Of a DNA stretch of 64,000 bases, positions 62,732 through 64,000 are shown one piece after another. Made by a program: the position numbers and the translations under genes. Location: assembly GCF_900107045.1 (NCBI RefSeq), contig NZ_FNON01000004.1, positions 372,001 through 436,000 on the forward strand. Direction: 5' to 3'. Source of the DNA: Amycolatopsis xylanica. Its GTDB lineage: Bacteria; Actinomycetota; Actinomycetes; Mycobacteriales; Pseudonocardiaceae. A model generated the notes under the pieces. That model searched no databases. It had not been told where the DNA came from and saw only the letters and a list, made by a program, of their open reading frames with translations. Numbering within the stretch: the stretch's first letter is position 1; every line of letters starts with the position of its first letter.

Positions 62732-64000
62732 CAGATCCTCCTCGACGGCGAACCGGTCAGGTCCGCGGGCAGCAAGTCGGTGAGCGGCACCTCGGGCTCG
62801 GGTTTCCTTGCCGGGCGGCCGATCGCGGCAGGCGCGCCGATCGCGGGGTCCCAGACGTCCGGGTCCTCGGTCAGCATGGCATCGACGTCGCGTTCGGTGT
62901 CCTGGTCGGTGCCGCGCAGGCCGCCCATCATCATCGGGGCCATCGGCATGCCACCGGTCGCGGCGGCATGCGACGACGCCGCCGCGACCGGCGTGGCACC
63001 TCCCGAAGTCATCGAGTAGCCACCGGTCGGCAGCGCCGCGAGTTCCGCGGGCAGCGGCCGGACCGGTGCCTGGTTCGCCAGTGGCGCGACCTCGACCGAA
63101 GGCAGCCGGATCCCGCCCGTCGACGCCGATCCCGTCGCCACGGCGTGCTTGGGCGCCGCGATCTCCGACGGTCCATTCGCGACGGATGCGATCGGCTTGT
63201 CGACCACCGGAACGTCCGTTGTGGACACTGTGACCGGCTTGACGCCCTGCACAGGAGCGACCGGCTCGGCGATCGCCTGCTCCTTGACCGCGGCATTCGT
63301 GGTCGTGGTCGTCTGCTTCTTCTCCGGCTTGCGGCCGACCACCGCGCCGGGCATCACCAGCGGAGCACCCACAGTGGACGGAGCCGCGGCACTGCGCTGA
63401 GCCGGTTGCCCCAGCACCGGCGGCACAATGTCCACAGTGGGCTGGAAGACCTTCTGCACACCGGACGCCTGCTGCGCGGGAGCGGTCACCATCTGCCCGG
63501 ACGACGAGGCCTGACGGAGCAGCGAACCCCCGGTGGCGGTCTTGGCCATCCCGCCGACGAGCAGCCCGGCTCCCAGGAAGCCGCCACCGCCCGAGCTACC
63601 TCCGCCACCTGTCGCGTACTTCGCGGTCTCCGGGTTGCCAGTGTCCGGACCGCCATCGCCGACGACGTCGGTCACGGTGTTCTGGGTGCCGGGCGCGTCG
63701 GGGGCGTCGACCGGCGGCGCCATCCCGGAGCCGATTTGCTGGTACGCCTGGGAAAGATCGCTCACGATCTGCAACGCGCGTTGCTTCTGGTCCTGTCCCA
63801 CTACCTCGGGCGCGGGGGCCTCCGGCGCCGGCGGCGCGCTGTCCTGCTCGGCCTTCGCCAGTTGCAGGTCACGCATGCGCTGCTGATGCATGGCGAGCTG
63901 GTCGCCCGCCTGCCGCAGCAACGTGCCGTAGCCCGGACTCTGGATCGTCTGCAGCAGCGAGGTGATCCGGGCGGTCAGTTCGTAGACGACGTTGCCGAAG
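62731..64000 (-). CDS. ESX-associated Ala/Pro/Gly-rich protein (5' end outside window)
   Basis: The frame is open to the window edge; the TTG near 63921 is probably internal because the open frame continues upstream without a stop. The visible 422 residues begin with helices (ELTARITSLLQTIQSPG, MHQQRMRDLQLAKAEQ) followed by long low-complexity Ala/Pro/Gly/Val sequence and a C-terminal acidic patch (TEDPDVWDPAIGAP). The layout resembles EspB/PPE-like or scaffold proteins of ESX operons, but no exact family is visible. Translationally coupled to the YbaB-like gene by TGATG. Confidence 0.65.
   Translation of the reverse strand, partial: FGNVVYELTARITSLLQTIQSPGYGTLLRQAGDQLAMHQQRMRDLQLAKAEQDSAPPAPEAPAPEVVGQDQKQRALQIVSDLSQAYQQIGSGMAPPVDAPDAPGTQNTVTDVVGDGGPDTGNPETAKYATGGGGSSGGGGFLGAGLLVGGMAKTATGGSLLRQASSSGQMVTAPAQQASGVQKVFQPTVDIVPPVLGQPAQRSAAAPSTVGAPLVMPGAVVGRKPEKKQTTTTTNAAVKEQAIAEPVAPVQGVKPVTVSTTDVPVVDKPIASVANGPSEIAAPKHAVATGSASTGGIRLPSVEVAPLANQAPVRPLPAELAALPTGGYSMTSGGATPVAAASSHAAATGGMPMAPMMMGGLRGTDQDTERDVDAMLTEDPDVWDPAIGAPAAIGRPARKPEPEVPLTDLLPADLTGSPSRRI

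Overview
The window is 64 kb of very GC-rich DNA with strong third-position G/C bias, many GTG starts and several apparently leaderless genes. Gene content (ESX/type VII secretion-linked genes, a DUF222 HNH element, a SARP-like regulator, secreted hydrolases) points to a filamentous actinomycete of the Pseudonocardiaceae, most like Amycolatopsis. That assignment rests on gene content and style, not on a database match. No tRNA, rRNA, CRISPR array or classical IS transposase was seen.

Layout. 1-4.7 kb: the end of a secreted subtilase-like protein, a secreted S53 (sedolisin) peptidase built on a related shell, and a methyltransferase. 4.7-8.1 kb: a DUF4436 membrane protein, a diguanylate cyclase and an MFS exporter. 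8.2-9.9 kb: a DUF222/HNH nuclease gene enclosed by long imperfect inverted repeats. 10-12.8 kb: thioesterase, small protein, and an ABC-F ATPase preceded by a seven-residue leader peptide and an SD-sequestering attenuator. 12.9-21 kb: an O-methyltransferase, three secreted proteins with different N-terminal enzyme domains (GH43-like, lysozyme-like, NlpC/P60-like) sharing a seven-bladed lectin-like propeller, a LuxR-HTH/SARP regulator and a secreted hydrolase. A 20-bp palindrome sits at equivalent positions before the regulator and the hydrolase. 21-31 kb: amidohydrolase, pentapeptide-repeat protein, a PadR operon, a frameshifted SDR gene and a TetR locus with twin operators. 31-43.6 kb: a carbohydrate-use locus (GH9, DUF2264, hydroxyacid dehydrogenase, sugar ABC transporter, DeoR/LacI hybrid regulator) beside a secreted ThuA/sugar-dehydrogenase/PKD/CBM6 protein. 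43.6-47.3 kb: OsmC, DoxX/LysR, VOC/DUF4440/MarR and a tautomerase. 47.6-64 kb: a type VII secretion operon around a 4,599-residue toxin-like giant with two separate zincin motifs, an SseB-like partner, a WXG100-like protein, a YbaB-like protein and a truncated ESX-type protein.

A family of about 46-bp palindromes with GTCGTGAGTGTT ends occurs seven times, one copy split by two other palindromes. At five gene ends the palindrome itself supplies the last codon and stop (TCG-TGA, Ser-stop), once for both convergent genes. Start codons were chosen from SD sequences, ATGA overlaps and likely leaderless -10 boxes, so some remain uncertain.
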